In this document: one piece after another, positions 44,450 to 52,709 of the stretch
How the letters are laid out: each line of letters begins with the position of its first letter
Position numbering within the stretch: position 1 is the first letter of the stretch
From: Clostridiales bacterium Firm_16
GTDB taxonomy: Bacteria; Bacillota; Clostridia; Saccharofermentanales; Saccharofermentanaceae
Assembly (NCBI GenBank): GCA_001604185.1
Contig: LVAV01000109.1
Location: forward strand, 1-64,000
Direction of reading: 5' to 3'
DNA length: 64,000 bases
Translations under genes and position numbers: made by a program
The notes under the pieces: generated by a model
Databases searched by the model: none
Seen by the model: the letters and a program-made list of their open reading frames with translations, nothing else
What the model was told of the DNA's origin: nothing

Positions 44450-46324
44450 ATGTGTGGAATCGTTGGTTACGTAGGACCGGAACAGGCTGCCCCGATCTTG
44501 ATCGAGGGCCTGACGAAGCTGGAATACAGAGGCTATGACTCGGCAGGTATTGCCGTCCGCGATGGGGAGAAGAACGCAGAAGTCATCAAGACTTTGGGCA
44601 AGATCAAGAACCTCATCGAGAGGACAGACGCGGGTCGCGCGGTCCACGGCACCTGCGGTATCGGCCACACCCGCTGGGCTACCCACGGTGCGCCGAGCCA
44701 GCTCAACGCCCATCCACACGTATCCGGTAACGATATCCTTGCCGGTTCCGGCGTAGTCGAGTCCGAAGTCGTCGGTGTCCATAACGGCATCATCGAGAAC
44801 TTCCAGGAGCTCAAGGCCAAGCTGGAGCGCCACGATTACCATTTCTATTCCCAGACCGACACGGAAGTGCTGATCAAGCTGGTGGATTACTACTACAAGA
44901 AGTACAAGAACGGACCCATCGACGCCATCGCCAAGACCATCGTCCGTGTACGCGGTTCCTACGCTCTGGCCGTGATGTTCAAGGACCTCCCGGGCAAGAT
45001 CTTCGTCGCCCGTAAGGATTCCCCGATGATCATCGGCGTCAACGAGAACGAGGCTTTCCTCGCTTCCGACGTACCGGCGATCCTGAAGTATACCAGAAAC
45101 GTATACTACGTCGGCAACCTCGAGATGGCAGAACTTTCCGCCGGTCAGGCCACCTTCTACAACCTTGACGGTGATACCGTGGCAAAAGAACTGACCAAGA
45201 TCGATTGGGACGCCGAGGCGGCCCAGAAGGGTGGCTTCGAGCACTTCATGATGAAGGAGATCCACGAGCAGCCGAAGGCCGTGGACGACACACTGCATAA
45301 GTACATCAAGATCGAGGACGACAAGAAGTCCATCGACCTCTCCGAGCTGGGTGATTTTGTCGATAAGATCGCCGATTTCTCCCGCATCTATATCGTAGCC
45401 TGCGGCTCCGCATGGCACGTAGGCATGGAAGCAAAGTACGTTTTCGAGGATTTCTGTGATATCCCCATCAGCGTCGAACTGGCCTCCGAGTTCCGTTACA
45501 GTAAGGCGAAGCTGGACCCGAAAGCACTGGTGATCATTATCTCCCAGTCCGGTGAGACGGCGGATTCCCTGGCGGCCCTTCGTATGGCTAAAGATAAGGG
45601 TCTGAGTACGCTGGCTATCGTGAATGTGGTGGGCAGCTCCATTGCAAGAGAAGCCGATCATGTCATGTACACCGTAGCCGGTCCGGAGATCTCCGTTGCC
45701 ACCACCAAGGCCTACAGCTGTCAGCTGGTCTGCACCTTCATGCTGGCTCTGGAATTTGCCCGCATTACCGCGGATCTTCAGAACTACGAGAAACTGATCG
45801 ATGAGCTCCTGTCCCTCCCGGACAAGATGAGCAAAACTTTGGAGGATAAGGAGAGGATCCAGTGGTTCGCGGCAAAATATGCCAATGCCCATGATATCTT
45901 CTTTATCGGTCGTGGCATCGATTACTCCATCTGTCTGGAAGGCTCCCTGAAAATGAAGGAGATCAGCTATATCCATTCTGAGAGTTATGCTGCCGGCGAG
46001 CTCAAGCACGGCACCATCTCCCTGGTGGAAGAGGGTACCCTGGTCATCGGTGTGCTGACCCAGAGCGATCTTTATGAAAAAACGCTGAGCAACATGCTGG
46101 AGTGTAAGAGCCGTGGTGCGTACCTCATGGGTGTTACGTCCTATGGTAAGTACGATGTGGAAGATAACGTCAATTTCTCCGTGTACGTACCGAAGATCGA
46201 CGAACACTTCGCAGGCAGCCTGGCCATCATCCCGCTGCAGCTCCTGGGATACTACATCAGCGTCTCCAAGGGTCTCGATGTGGATAAGCCGAGAAACCTC
46301 GCCAAGAGCGTCACGGTAGAGTAA
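44450..46324 (+). CDS. glmS: Glutamine-fructose-6-phosphate aminotransferase (isomerising)
   Basis: Makes glucosamine-6-phosphate from fructose-6-phosphate and glutamine, the entry to cell-wall amino sugars. Starts MCGIVGYVG with the N-terminal nucleophile Cys2, has the class II glutaminase motifs (GHTRWATHG) and two SIS domains with SQSGETADSL and the C-terminal ...PRNLAKSVTVE ending. Length 624 aa, slightly above the usual about 610. The start follows AAGGAG. The 12-bp gap to purA leaves no room for the glmS ribozyme that many Firmicutes carry in the leader. Confidence 0.97.
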   Translation: MCGIVGYVGPEQAAPILIEGLTKLEYRGYDSAGIAVRDGEKNAEVIKTLGKIKNLIERTDAGRAVHGTCGIGHTRWATHGAPSQLNAHPHVSGNDILAGSGVVESEVVGVHNGIIENFQELKAKLERHDYHFYSQTDTEVLIKLVDYYYKKYKNGPIDAIAKTIVRVRGSYALAVMFKDLPGKIFVARKDSPMIIGVNENEAFLASDVPAILKYTRNVYYVGNLEMAELSAGQATFYNLDGDTVAKELTKIDWDAEAAQKGGFEHFMMKEIHEQPKAVDDTLHKYIKIEDDKKSIDLSELGDFVDKIADFSRIYIVACGSAWHVGMEAKYVFEDFCDIPISVELASEFRYSKAKLDPKALVIIISQSGETADSLAALRMAKDKGLSTLAIVNVVGSSIAREADHVMYTVAGPEISVATTKAYSCQLVCTFMLALEFARITADLQNYEKLIDELLSLPDKMSKTLEDKERIQWFAAKYANAHDIFFIGRGIDYSICLEGSLKMKEISYIHSESYAAGELKHGTISLVEEGTLVIGVLTQSDLYEKTLSNMLECKSRGAYLMGVTSYGKYDVEDNVNFSVYVPKIDEHFAGSLAIIPLQLLGYYISVSKGLDVDKPRNLAKSVTVE

Positions 46325-46433
46325 CGCCGCGCCCGCACTTTTCGGCCCCGGAAGGCCCCGTGCACAAGAGTTTTTCCCAAGGCGTGAAGAACCCAATTAA
46401 GTAACAAAATAACCTGAGACGTGCTGTGATACG

Positions 46434-46462
46434 TTGTCCGTCATACGGAAGAGTATTATAAT
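46434..46462 (+). promoter_or_regulatory. Strong promoter for the CofE-like gene
   Basis: TTGTCC, 17 bases, TATAAT. It lies about 63 bases before the start codon, in the 200-bp gap after glmS. Confidence 0.75.
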
Positions 46463-46524
46463 AGTAACGTTGTGGATTAACGCGCCCTTTTGCGGGACGC
46501 GATTGAAAATAGGAGGTCATACAT

Positions 46525-47718
46525 ATGGCAGAACGTAGAGTTGGAACCGTTTCCAGAGGTATCAGATGTCCGATCATCAGACAGGGTGACGATCTTTCGC
46601 AGATCGTGACGGATTCTGTGATCGAGGCCGCAGAAGTGGAGGGTTTCGCTCTCCGGGACAGAGATGTCATTGCCATGACTGAGTCTATCGTGGCTCGTTC
46701 CCAGGGCAATTACTGCTCCGTTCAGGACATCGCGGACGACGTGAAGGCTAAGCTGGGCGGGGAGACCGTAGGTGTTATTTTCCCGATCCTGAGCCGTAAC
46801 CGTTTCGCCATCTGCCTGCGCGGTATCGCCAAGGGCTGCAAGAAGATCGTCCTGATGCTTTCCTATCCTTCCGACGAAGTTGGTAACTGCCTGGTAAGCC
46901 TCGACAAGATCGACGAAGCCGGCGTAAATCCGTACAGCGACGTACTCACACTGGAGAAGTACAGAGAGCTTTTCGGCGAGAATAAACATGAATTTACAGG
47001 CGTGGACTATGTGGCTTACTACGGCGACTTGATCCGCGAGATGGGCTGCGAGGTAGAGATCATTTTTGCCAACCAGGCCAAGGCGATCCTGGATTACACC
47101 AAGAACGTCATCAACTGCGATATCCACACACGCGTTAGAACCAAGAGAATCCTGCTGGCCGCCGGCGCAGAGCGTGTTTTCGGTCTCGATGAGATCATGA
47201 ACGCACCGGTCAATGGCAGCGGATGTAACGAGAAATACGGTCTTCTGGGCTCCAACAAGGCTACAGAAGATCAGGTCAAGCTCTTCCCGAGAGAGTGCAA
47301 AGACCTGGTACTGAAGGTACAGCAGAATATCCTGGAGAGAACCGGCAAGCACGTAGAAGTTATGGTCTACGGCGACGGCGCTTTCAAGGATCCGCAGGGT
47401 AAGATCTGGGAACTGGCCGATCCGGTCGTTTCTCCGGCTTTCACCGACGGTCTGATCGGTACCCCGAACGAACTGAAACTGAAGTATCTTGCAGATAACG
47501 AATTTGCAGGCCTTTCCGGTGAAGAACTGAAGAAGGCCATCTCCGACAGCATCAAGGCGAAAGACGCGAACCTTGTGGGCAAAATGGCCAGCGAGGGTAC
47601 GACGCCGCGTCAGCTTACGGATCTGATCGGTTCTCTTTGCGACCTGACATCCGGCTCGGGCGACAAGGGCACCCCGGTCGTATTAGTGCAGGGCTATTTT
47701 GACAACTACACCAACTGA
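46525..47718 (+). CDS. Coenzyme F420-0:L-glutamate ligase-like protein (CofE family)
   Basis: A 397-aa protein of the CofE-like superfamily: a conserved N-terminus with TESIVARSQGNY, the conserved YGDGAFKDP segment and the C-terminal ...DLTSGSGDKGTP. True CofE adds glutamate to F420; Clostridia as a rule do not make F420, and such longer homologues are widespread in Firmicutes with unknown function. AGGAGGT precedes the ATG by 7 bases, and the gene has its own consensus promoter. It is 22 bases upstream of the YbhN-like gene and probably forms an operon with it. Confidence 0.75.
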   Translation: MAERRVGTVSRGIRCPIIRQGDDLSQIVTDSVIEAAEVEGFALRDRDVIAMTESIVARSQGNYCSVQDIADDVKAKLGGETVGVIFPILSRNRFAICLRGIAKGCKKIVLMLSYPSDEVGNCLVSLDKIDEAGVNPYSDVLTLEKYRELFGENKHEFTGVDYVAYYGDLIREMGCEVEIIFANQAKAILDYTKNVINCDIHTRVRTKRILLAAGAERVFGLDEIMNAPVNGSGCNEKYGLLGSNKATEDQVKLFPRECKDLVLKVQQNILERTGKHVEVMVYGDGAFKDPQGKIWELADPVVSPAFTDGLIGTPNELKLKYLADNEFAGLSGEELKKAISDSIKAKDANLVGKMASEGTTPRQLTDLIGSLCDLTSGSGDKGTPVVLVQGYFDNYTN

Positions 47719-47740
47719 TACGTAACCGAACGGAGCAGCA

Positions 47741-48913
47741 ATGTTCAAGAAGAAAATACCATGGATGTTACTCTTCGTGGTGCTGATGGTGCTCAGCATC
47801 TGGGCGGTGGTATCACACAGCGGGAGTTACTCACTACAACTACTCAAAGACACTTTGATGAACGCGAAAGTCGGCTGGCTGATCGCGGCTTGTGTTGGTA
47901 TGCTCTTGAACATCCTCTGCGAGGGCTGGGCGCTTGACGTTCTGGTCCATGCGCTGACCCGTTCCGACGACGGTCCCAAGATCCGAAGCCACGGATTTCT
48001 CTATTCCGCAGCGGACATCTATTTCTCCGCCATCACGCCGTCTGCATCCGGCGGACAGCCTGCCAGTGCTTTCTTTATGAGCCGTGACGGCATCCCCGTG
48101 GCCCATTCGGCGGTCATCCTGGTCGCCAACATGTTCCTGTACACCATTTCGCTGGTAGTGATCGGTCTCATCGGGTTCTGCCTGTGTCCTTCGATCTTCT
48201 GGAATATGGATACTCTGGCAAAAATACTGGTAACGTTGGGTTTTGTGTTCCTTATGGGTCTGAGCGTGCTCTTCGTGCTGATCCTTAAGAAAGAGAAGTG
48301 GGTCAAGAATATTGCCGTTGTGTTCATCTCCCTGGGCGGCAAGCTCCGCATTATCCGCCACAAGCAGGCTTTGCTGGACCGTGTCGATCGTGCCATCCAG
48401 CAGTATAAGTCCTGCGCGGGTCTGGTGAATGAGAAGAAGCTGGACATGTTCAAGGCTTTCTGCTTCAACTTCCTGCAGAGACTCTCGCTTCTGAGTACCA
48501 CGATCCTTGTGTATCTTGCTTTCGGCGGTTGTGCCGAGAATCTTCCTATGGTCATCAGTTGTTCCGCACTGGTCCTGGTGGGCGTGTACAGCCTTCCGGT
48601 CCCGGGCGGCATGGGCGTGGCCGATTATCTCCTGATCAACGGTCTCTCTATGGTTCCGGACATCGAAAGTCCGGCCAACCTCGAGCTGGTCAGCCGCGGC
48701 ATCTCTTTCTACAGCTGCATCGCCCTGTCCCTCACCGTCGTGATCATCGGCTACTTCATCCAGACCAAGCGGCTCAAAGCCCGCGGCGCACTGGTGGAGG
48801 GTGCTGAAGGGGCCGAGGCGGCTCAAGGGACTGAAGAGACTGACAGGGCTGATGGTGCTGAAGAGGCTGACGCCGCCACTTCAAAAGGCGACCCGGACTC
48901 CGATTCCTACTAA
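47741..48913 (+). CDS. YbhN/UPF0104-family membrane protein (LPG synthase transmembrane domain-like)
   Basis: A 390-aa protein with about eight membrane helices and the family motif SAITPSASGGQPASAFFMSRDG (core TPSASGGQP, about residues 99-107), plus PVPGGMGVADYL near residue 286-297. The family covers lysylphosphatidylglycerol synthase membrane domains and related lipid transferases/flippases. The soluble aminoacyl-transferase half of MprF is absent, so it is not a full MprF. The last about 40 residues are a low-complexity Ala/Glu/Asp tail. CGGAG lies 7 bases before the ATG. Function unknown. Confidence 0.82.
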   Translation: MFKKKIPWMLLFVVLMVLSIWAVVSHSGSYSLQLLKDTLMNAKVGWLIAACVGMLLNILCEGWALDVLVHALTRSDDGPKIRSHGFLYSAADIYFSAITPSASGGQPASAFFMSRDGIPVAHSAVILVANMFLYTISLVVIGLIGFCLCPSIFWNMDTLAKILVTLGFVFLMGLSVLFVLILKKEKWVKNIAVVFISLGGKLRIIRHKQALLDRVDRAIQQYKSCAGLVNEKKLDMFKAFCFNFLQRLSLLSTTILVYLAFGGCAENLPMVISCSALVLVGVYSLPVPGGMGVADYLLINGLSMVPDIESPANLELVSRGISFYSCIALSLTVVIIGYFIQTKRLKARGALVEGAEGAEAAQGTEETDRADGAEEADAATSKGDPDSDSY

Positions 48914-49009
48914 TCCTGCTGAGATTTCGCGAAGATCGGAGCAGGGACCGGCTTGCCAGAGGACCAGATTGCCGATCCTGATCCGTTCCGACAGACTTTG
49001 TGCGACCGC

Positions 49010-49043
49010 AAAAAAGGCTAAACCGGGTCGCCCCGATTTAGCC
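49010..49043 (-). terminator. Intrinsic terminator of the acyl-CoA synthetase gene
   Basis: On the minus strand GGCTAAA/TTTAGCC arms plus a GC-rich inner part form a hairpin followed by six T. It lies 60 bases after the synthetase stop codon and may also stop readthrough from the YbhN-like gene on the other strand. Confidence 0.8.
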
Positions 49044-49103
49044 TCTATTAAACTTCACTCGCTCAGTCGCATCGCGTGTCCGGCGCGCCGATGAACCTCA
49101 GCC

Positions 49104-50738
49104 TCAATCCTGATTCTCGTACGCTACGAGGTATTCCTCACCGTACATCTTACGAAGCTTCGGCTTCTCGATCTTACCGGTGGCGTTACGCAGTACCGGA
49201 GCAAAAATGATCTTTCTCGGTCTCTTGTAACGTGGCATCTGAAGGCAGAAGTCATTGACTTCCTCCTCGGTAAGCGTCATGCCTTCCTTGACCTCGATGA
49301 TGGCGCCGGCAATCTCGCCCTGACGCTTGTCCGGAAGACCGATAACGGCAACGTCCTTGATCTTGTCGTTCTTCATGATGAAGTCCTCGATCTCGACAGG
49401 GTAGAGGTTCTCACCACCGGAGATGATAACATCCTTCTTTCTGTCTACCAGATAGATGAAACCATCCTCATCCTGGCGGCCCATATCACCAGTCAGCAGC
49501 CAGCCGTCCTTCAGGACCTCGGCAGTAGCTTCCGGATTATTGTAATAGCACTCCATGACGCCGTCGCCCTTAACACAGAGCTCACCGACTTCACCTTGCT
49601 TTACGATATTGCCGTTCTCGTCAATGATCTTGCACTCCCAGCCATAACCCGGGATACCGATGGCACCGACCTTCTCCACATTCTCCACACCCAGGTGAAC
49701 GCAACCGGGTCCGATAGACTCGGAAAGACCATAGTTCGTGTCATACTGGTGCTTCGGGAAATAAGCCAGCCATCTCTTGATCAGAGACTTCGGAACCGGC
49801 TGGGCACCAATGTGCATCAGTCTCCACTGATCCAGCTGATAGTCAGAGATCTTCACATCACCACGATCCAGCGCATCCAGGATATCCTGGGCCCACGGAA
49901 CCAGCAGCCATACGATGGTGCAGTGCTCAGAAGAGACCGCATCCAGAATGTACTTCGGCTTGGTACCACGAAGCAGTACCGCACGGGAACCTGCAACCAG
50001 GCTGCCCATCCAGTGCATCTTGGCACCGGTGTGGTAAAGCGGCGGGATACAGAGGAAACAGTCATCACGGTTAGTGGAATGGTGCTTCTGCTCAACAGCG
50101 GCAGCATGCATCAGACTTCTGTGACGGTGCAGGATCGCCTTCGGGAAACCGGTCGTACCGGAACTGAAGTAGATGGCACCATAATCATCATCTGTGATAT
50201 CGATATTCGGACGATCACTGGAATAGTCACCTGTGATCAGTCGATAATCTTCTGCAAAAGACGGGCACTGTTCGCCGACAAAAATCAGCGCACGGTTCTT
50301 GTGAAGTGCCGGTTCGATGTTCTCAATACGGCTGACGAACTCCGGACCGAAGAAGAGGATATCCAGCTCTGCCAGATTGGAGCAGTAGAGGATCTCGTCG
50401 GAAGTATAACGGAAATTCAGCGGAACAGCGATAGCGCCGGTCTTCAATATACCGAAGTAGATCGGGAGCCACTCAAGACAGTTCATCATGAGGATGCCGA
50501 TCTTGTTGCCCTTCTTGATGCCTCGGGAAAGAAGCATATTGGCAAGACGGTTTGCCTTCTCGTCGAAAACTTTCCATGTGATCTGACGGCGGTAAGCCTG
50601 GGTCTTGGTTGGCTGGATCAGCTCATATTCTTTCCAGGTGATCCGACCGACTTCCTGCTGCTCAGGATTCAATTCCACTAAGGCGACTTCGTTACCATAA
50701 AGGTCTGCATTTCTCTCAAGATACTGTGTTACAGGCAT
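49104..50738 (-). CDS. AMP-dependent acyl-CoA synthetase/ligase
   Basis: A 544-aa adenylate-forming enzyme that would activate a carboxylic acid to acyl-AMP and acyl-CoA. Visible core motifs: the phosphate loop YFSSGTTGFPKAI, NYGLSESIG (A5-type), LTGDMGRQDEDGFIYLVDRKKD (A7-A8) and the C-terminal catalytic Lys in RNATGKIEK. The start is ambiguous: AAGGAG is 2 bases before the first ATG at 50744 and 8 bases before the ATG at 50738, so I use the latter. The substrate (fatty, aromatic or other acid) cannot be read. Single gene with its own terminator. Confidence 0.9.
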   Translation of the reverse strand: MPVTQYLERNADLYGNEVALVELNPEQQEVGRITWKEYELIQPTKTQAYRRQITWKVFDEKANRLANMLLSRGIKKGNKIGILMMNCLEWLPIYFGILKTGAIAVPLNFRYTSDEILYCSNLAELDILFFGPEFVSRIENIEPALHKNRALIFVGEQCPSFAEDYRLITGDYSSDRPNIDITDDDYGAIYFSSGTTGFPKAILHRHRSLMHAAAVEQKHHSTNRDDCFLCIPPLYHTGAKMHWMGSLVAGSRAVLLRGTKPKYILDAVSSEHCTIVWLLVPWAQDILDALDRGDVKISDYQLDQWRLMHIGAQPVPKSLIKRWLAYFPKHQYDTNYGLSESIGPGCVHLGVENVEKVGAIGIPGYGWECKIIDENGNIVKQGEVGELCVKGDGVMECYYNNPEATAEVLKDGWLLTGDMGRQDEDGFIYLVDRKKDVIISGGENLYPVEIEDFIMKNDKIKDVAVIGLPDKRQGEIAGAIIEVKEGMTLTEEEVNDFCLQMPRYKRPRKIIFAPVLRNATGKIEKPKLRKMYGEEYLVAYENQD

Positions 50739-50815
50739 ATTCATGACTCCTTCTACAATTACTACAAAAACTACAACGTAAAAAATACGCCTTTATGAGT
50801 ATATCAGGAATATAA

Positions 50816-50843
50816 GAAAAAAACACCCCGAATTTCTTCGGGG
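50816..50843 (-). terminator. Intrinsic terminator of the ECF/coaX operon
   Basis: CCCCGAA/TTCGGGG stem followed on the minus strand by GTGTTTTTTT, 55 bases after the coaX stop. Confidence 0.85.
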
Positions 50844-50897
50844 CATTTTCCCATGGCGCGTGAACCATGTATTGGTTAAGGTGGGGAAAGTTGCTGA

Positions 50898-51662
50898 TTA
50901 AATATTCTTCCTGTAGATCTCCATCAGGCCCTTCATGATCAGGTCCGGATCGTGAAGGATCTTACGCTTGCAGTGGGGAAGGATGCTGGGTGCATATCTT
51001 CCCGTGGCCACGATGGTACAGGGTTTCCCGTATTCTTCTTCGATTCGCTGGATCATGCCGTCGATTGCCGACGCATTGAAAAAAACCAGCCCGCTGCGCA
51101 TGCTGTCGATGGTGTTGGTGCCGATGACCTTCTTCGGCGATTCCACCGCGATAGACGGCAGCTGGGACGTCCTGGTCGCCAGGGCTTCGGTAGATACACC
51201 CATGCCCGCGGCAATCGAGGTGCCCAGGAAATTCTTGTTCTCATCGATCAGGGAGATCGTGGTAGCGGTACCCATGTAGATGTTGATCTGCGGGACCGGA
51301 TAATCCTTGATGCCGGCTACGGCGCAGACTACCAGGTCGCTGCCGAGCTGGGCCGGATTGTCGATCCGGATCTTCAGACCCGACTTCACACCGGGCCCGA
51401 TGATGATGGGATCTATATGGTAAAAACGCTCGATCGTCGTCTTGATCGTCGCGGTTACGGTGGGGACGACAGATGAGATGATCGCTCCGTCGATGACATT
51501 CTCGTTTAATTCGTGGGAGGCCAGAGCAGCCCGGATCAACGTGGCATACTCCAGATCCGTTGCCGTACGGTTCGTCGAGATGAGCTCGGTAAAAAGGATC
51601 GCCTCGTGATCGAATCCGCCGACAAGCATATGTGTGTTTCCGATATCAAATGCAAGTACCAT
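50898..51662 (-). CDS. coaX: Type III pantothenate kinase
   Basis: Phosphorylates pantothenate, the first step of CoA synthesis. The ATPase core motif DIGNTHMLVG is at the N-terminus, and GPGVKSGLKIRIDNPAQLGSDLV (core DNPAQLGSD, about residues 103-111) is the conserved substrate/dimer segment, followed by the late Gly-rich motif with SIAAGMGVS. Length 254 aa fits CoaX. AGGAGGAG precedes the start by 7 bases. It lies 35 bases after the ECF S component gene in the same direction, strongly suggesting an uptake/phosphorylation unit for vitamin B5. Confidence 0.93.
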   Translation of the reverse strand: MVLAFDIGNTHMLVGGFDHEAILFTELISTNRTATDLEYATLIRAALASHELNENVIDGAIISSVVPTVTATIKTTIERFYHIDPIIIGPGVKSGLKIRIDNPAQLGSDLVVCAVAGIKDYPVPQINIYMGTATTISLIDENKNFLGTSIAAGMGVSTEALATRTSQLPSIAVESPKKVIGTNTIDSMRSGLVFFNASAIDGMIQRIEEEYGKPCTIVATGRYAPSILPHCKRKILHDPDLIMKGLMEIYRKNI

Positions 51663-51697
51663 AGAAACTCCTCCTGGGAAAGACGAATCAGACCGGA

Positions 51698-52375
51698 TCA
51701 GGCATTTTCCTTCTTGGAAGCCTTCTCGTCGAACTTTCTGATAAGCTTGGCCTTGTCCAGAGCGGTACCGATGGCACCTGTGAATACGCAGGTTGCGATG
51801 AGCTCGAAGACACAGTTGATACCTACGAATGCAATGAAGAACTTGAAAAGGTTGTTTACCGGCAGTCCGCCGTCCTTCATTGCGCCGATGAATGCGTCAT
51901 TGTTCCAGAACATGAGGATGAGTGACAGCATAAAGAACAGCGTGTTAAAGCCTGCTGCGCAAAGTCCGGTAACAGCGTATCCGACAATACCGGTGGCAAT
52001 AGCTTTGCCGCCCTGGAATTTCGCCTTCAGCTTCTGGAAGCACTTAGCCAGAAGTCCTGTGCAGAAACCGGCGAGGATACGCGGGATGAAGCACATGATG
52101 AAAGTGAATACCGGATTGATGTTCAGCAGGAAAGAACCGAACACGGAAGTACCGAAGCACTGGATGAAGCTGGTCAGACCGAAAAGTCCGCCAAGAACAG
52201 CACCGGCAACCGGACCGAGAGCGATCGCGCCGACAGCAACCGGAATCATGAGAAGTGAAATTTCAATTGCTCCAAGAGGAAGATAACCGATGGGTGTAAA
52301 AGACATTAAGATGATGACTGCACTTAAAATGCCCATCAATGCAATAGTTTTTGTTTTCTGAGTTTGTTTTTTCAT
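51698..52375 (-). CDS. ECF transporter S component, probably for pantothenate
   Basis: A 225-aa membrane protein with about six hydrophobic helices; it begins KTKTIALMGILSAVIILMSF after a short basic start. This is the substrate-binding S subunit of an energy-coupling factor vitamin transporter, which shares the ATPase/T subunits encoded elsewhere. The start at 52375 is defined by AAAGGAGGG 7 bases upstream; the track start (52417) lies before that site. Pantothenate specificity is inferred from coaX next door. A near-consensus promoter and a 143-nt leader precede it. Confidence 0.82.
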   Translation of the reverse strand: MKKQTQKTKTIALMGILSAVIILMSFTPIGYLPLGAIEISLLMIPVAVGAIALGPVAGAVLGGLFGLTSFIQCFGTSVFGSFLLNINPVFTFIMCFIPRILAGFCTGLLAKCFQKLKAKFQGGKAIATGIVGYAVTGLCAAGFNTLFFMLSLILMFWNNDAFIGAMKDGGLPVNNLFKFFIAFVGINCVFELIATCVFTGAIGTALDKAKLIRKFDEKASKKENA

Positions 52376-52709
52376 AACCAAACCCTCCTTTGTTATTATT
52401 CCCGAAATGGGATACAATTACTCGCCGGGACCGGATCTGCGCCACAAACACCACTGTCAGATTCAAACCGCGATATCTGCAATATATGGGTGTTTACGGA
52501 ATCAGACGATTACCGGCGGTTTGATTATACAATACAATTTCATTTCTGTCACTTTTTTGTATCGTTTATGCATTAGAATGTGGGATATAAGAGAATGGTC
52601 TACGTGCAGCTCCTGCACCGCCTGCAATTCCGAAGACAACACCGACAGAAGCGGCTGCGGAGACAGACGAATCCGCGCGGCGCAGGAATCGACCGCATAT
52701 GAGGGAAAA
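52376..52709. other. Divergent intergenic region with promoter and structured leader (minus) and start region of the lipoprotein gene (plus)
   Basis: No gene is seen. On the minus strand a leader of about 143 nt runs from a promoter near 52530 to the ECF gene. It contains AAACACC/GGTGTTT arms (52447-52453, 52490-52496) enclosing a smaller CAGAT/ATCTG pair, and TCCC/GGGA just ahead of the ribosome site. On the plus strand about 190 bases upstream of the lipoprotein gene show no obvious promoter. Confidence 0.45.
52525..52553 (-). promoter_or_regulatory. Promoter of the ECF/coaX operon
   Basis: On the minus strand GTGACA (52548-52553), 17 bases, TATAAT (52525-52530). Predicted start near 52518. 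An inverted repeat CAAACCGC/GCGGTTTG (52465-52472, 52517-52524) adjoins the -10 box and could be an operator half-pair. Confidence 0.7.

Noticed and set aside
43028-46396. 1122-aa open frame on the minus strand
   Set aside because: It lies antisense to purA and glmS, two unmistakable genes; it has no family features and is a codon-bias shadow.
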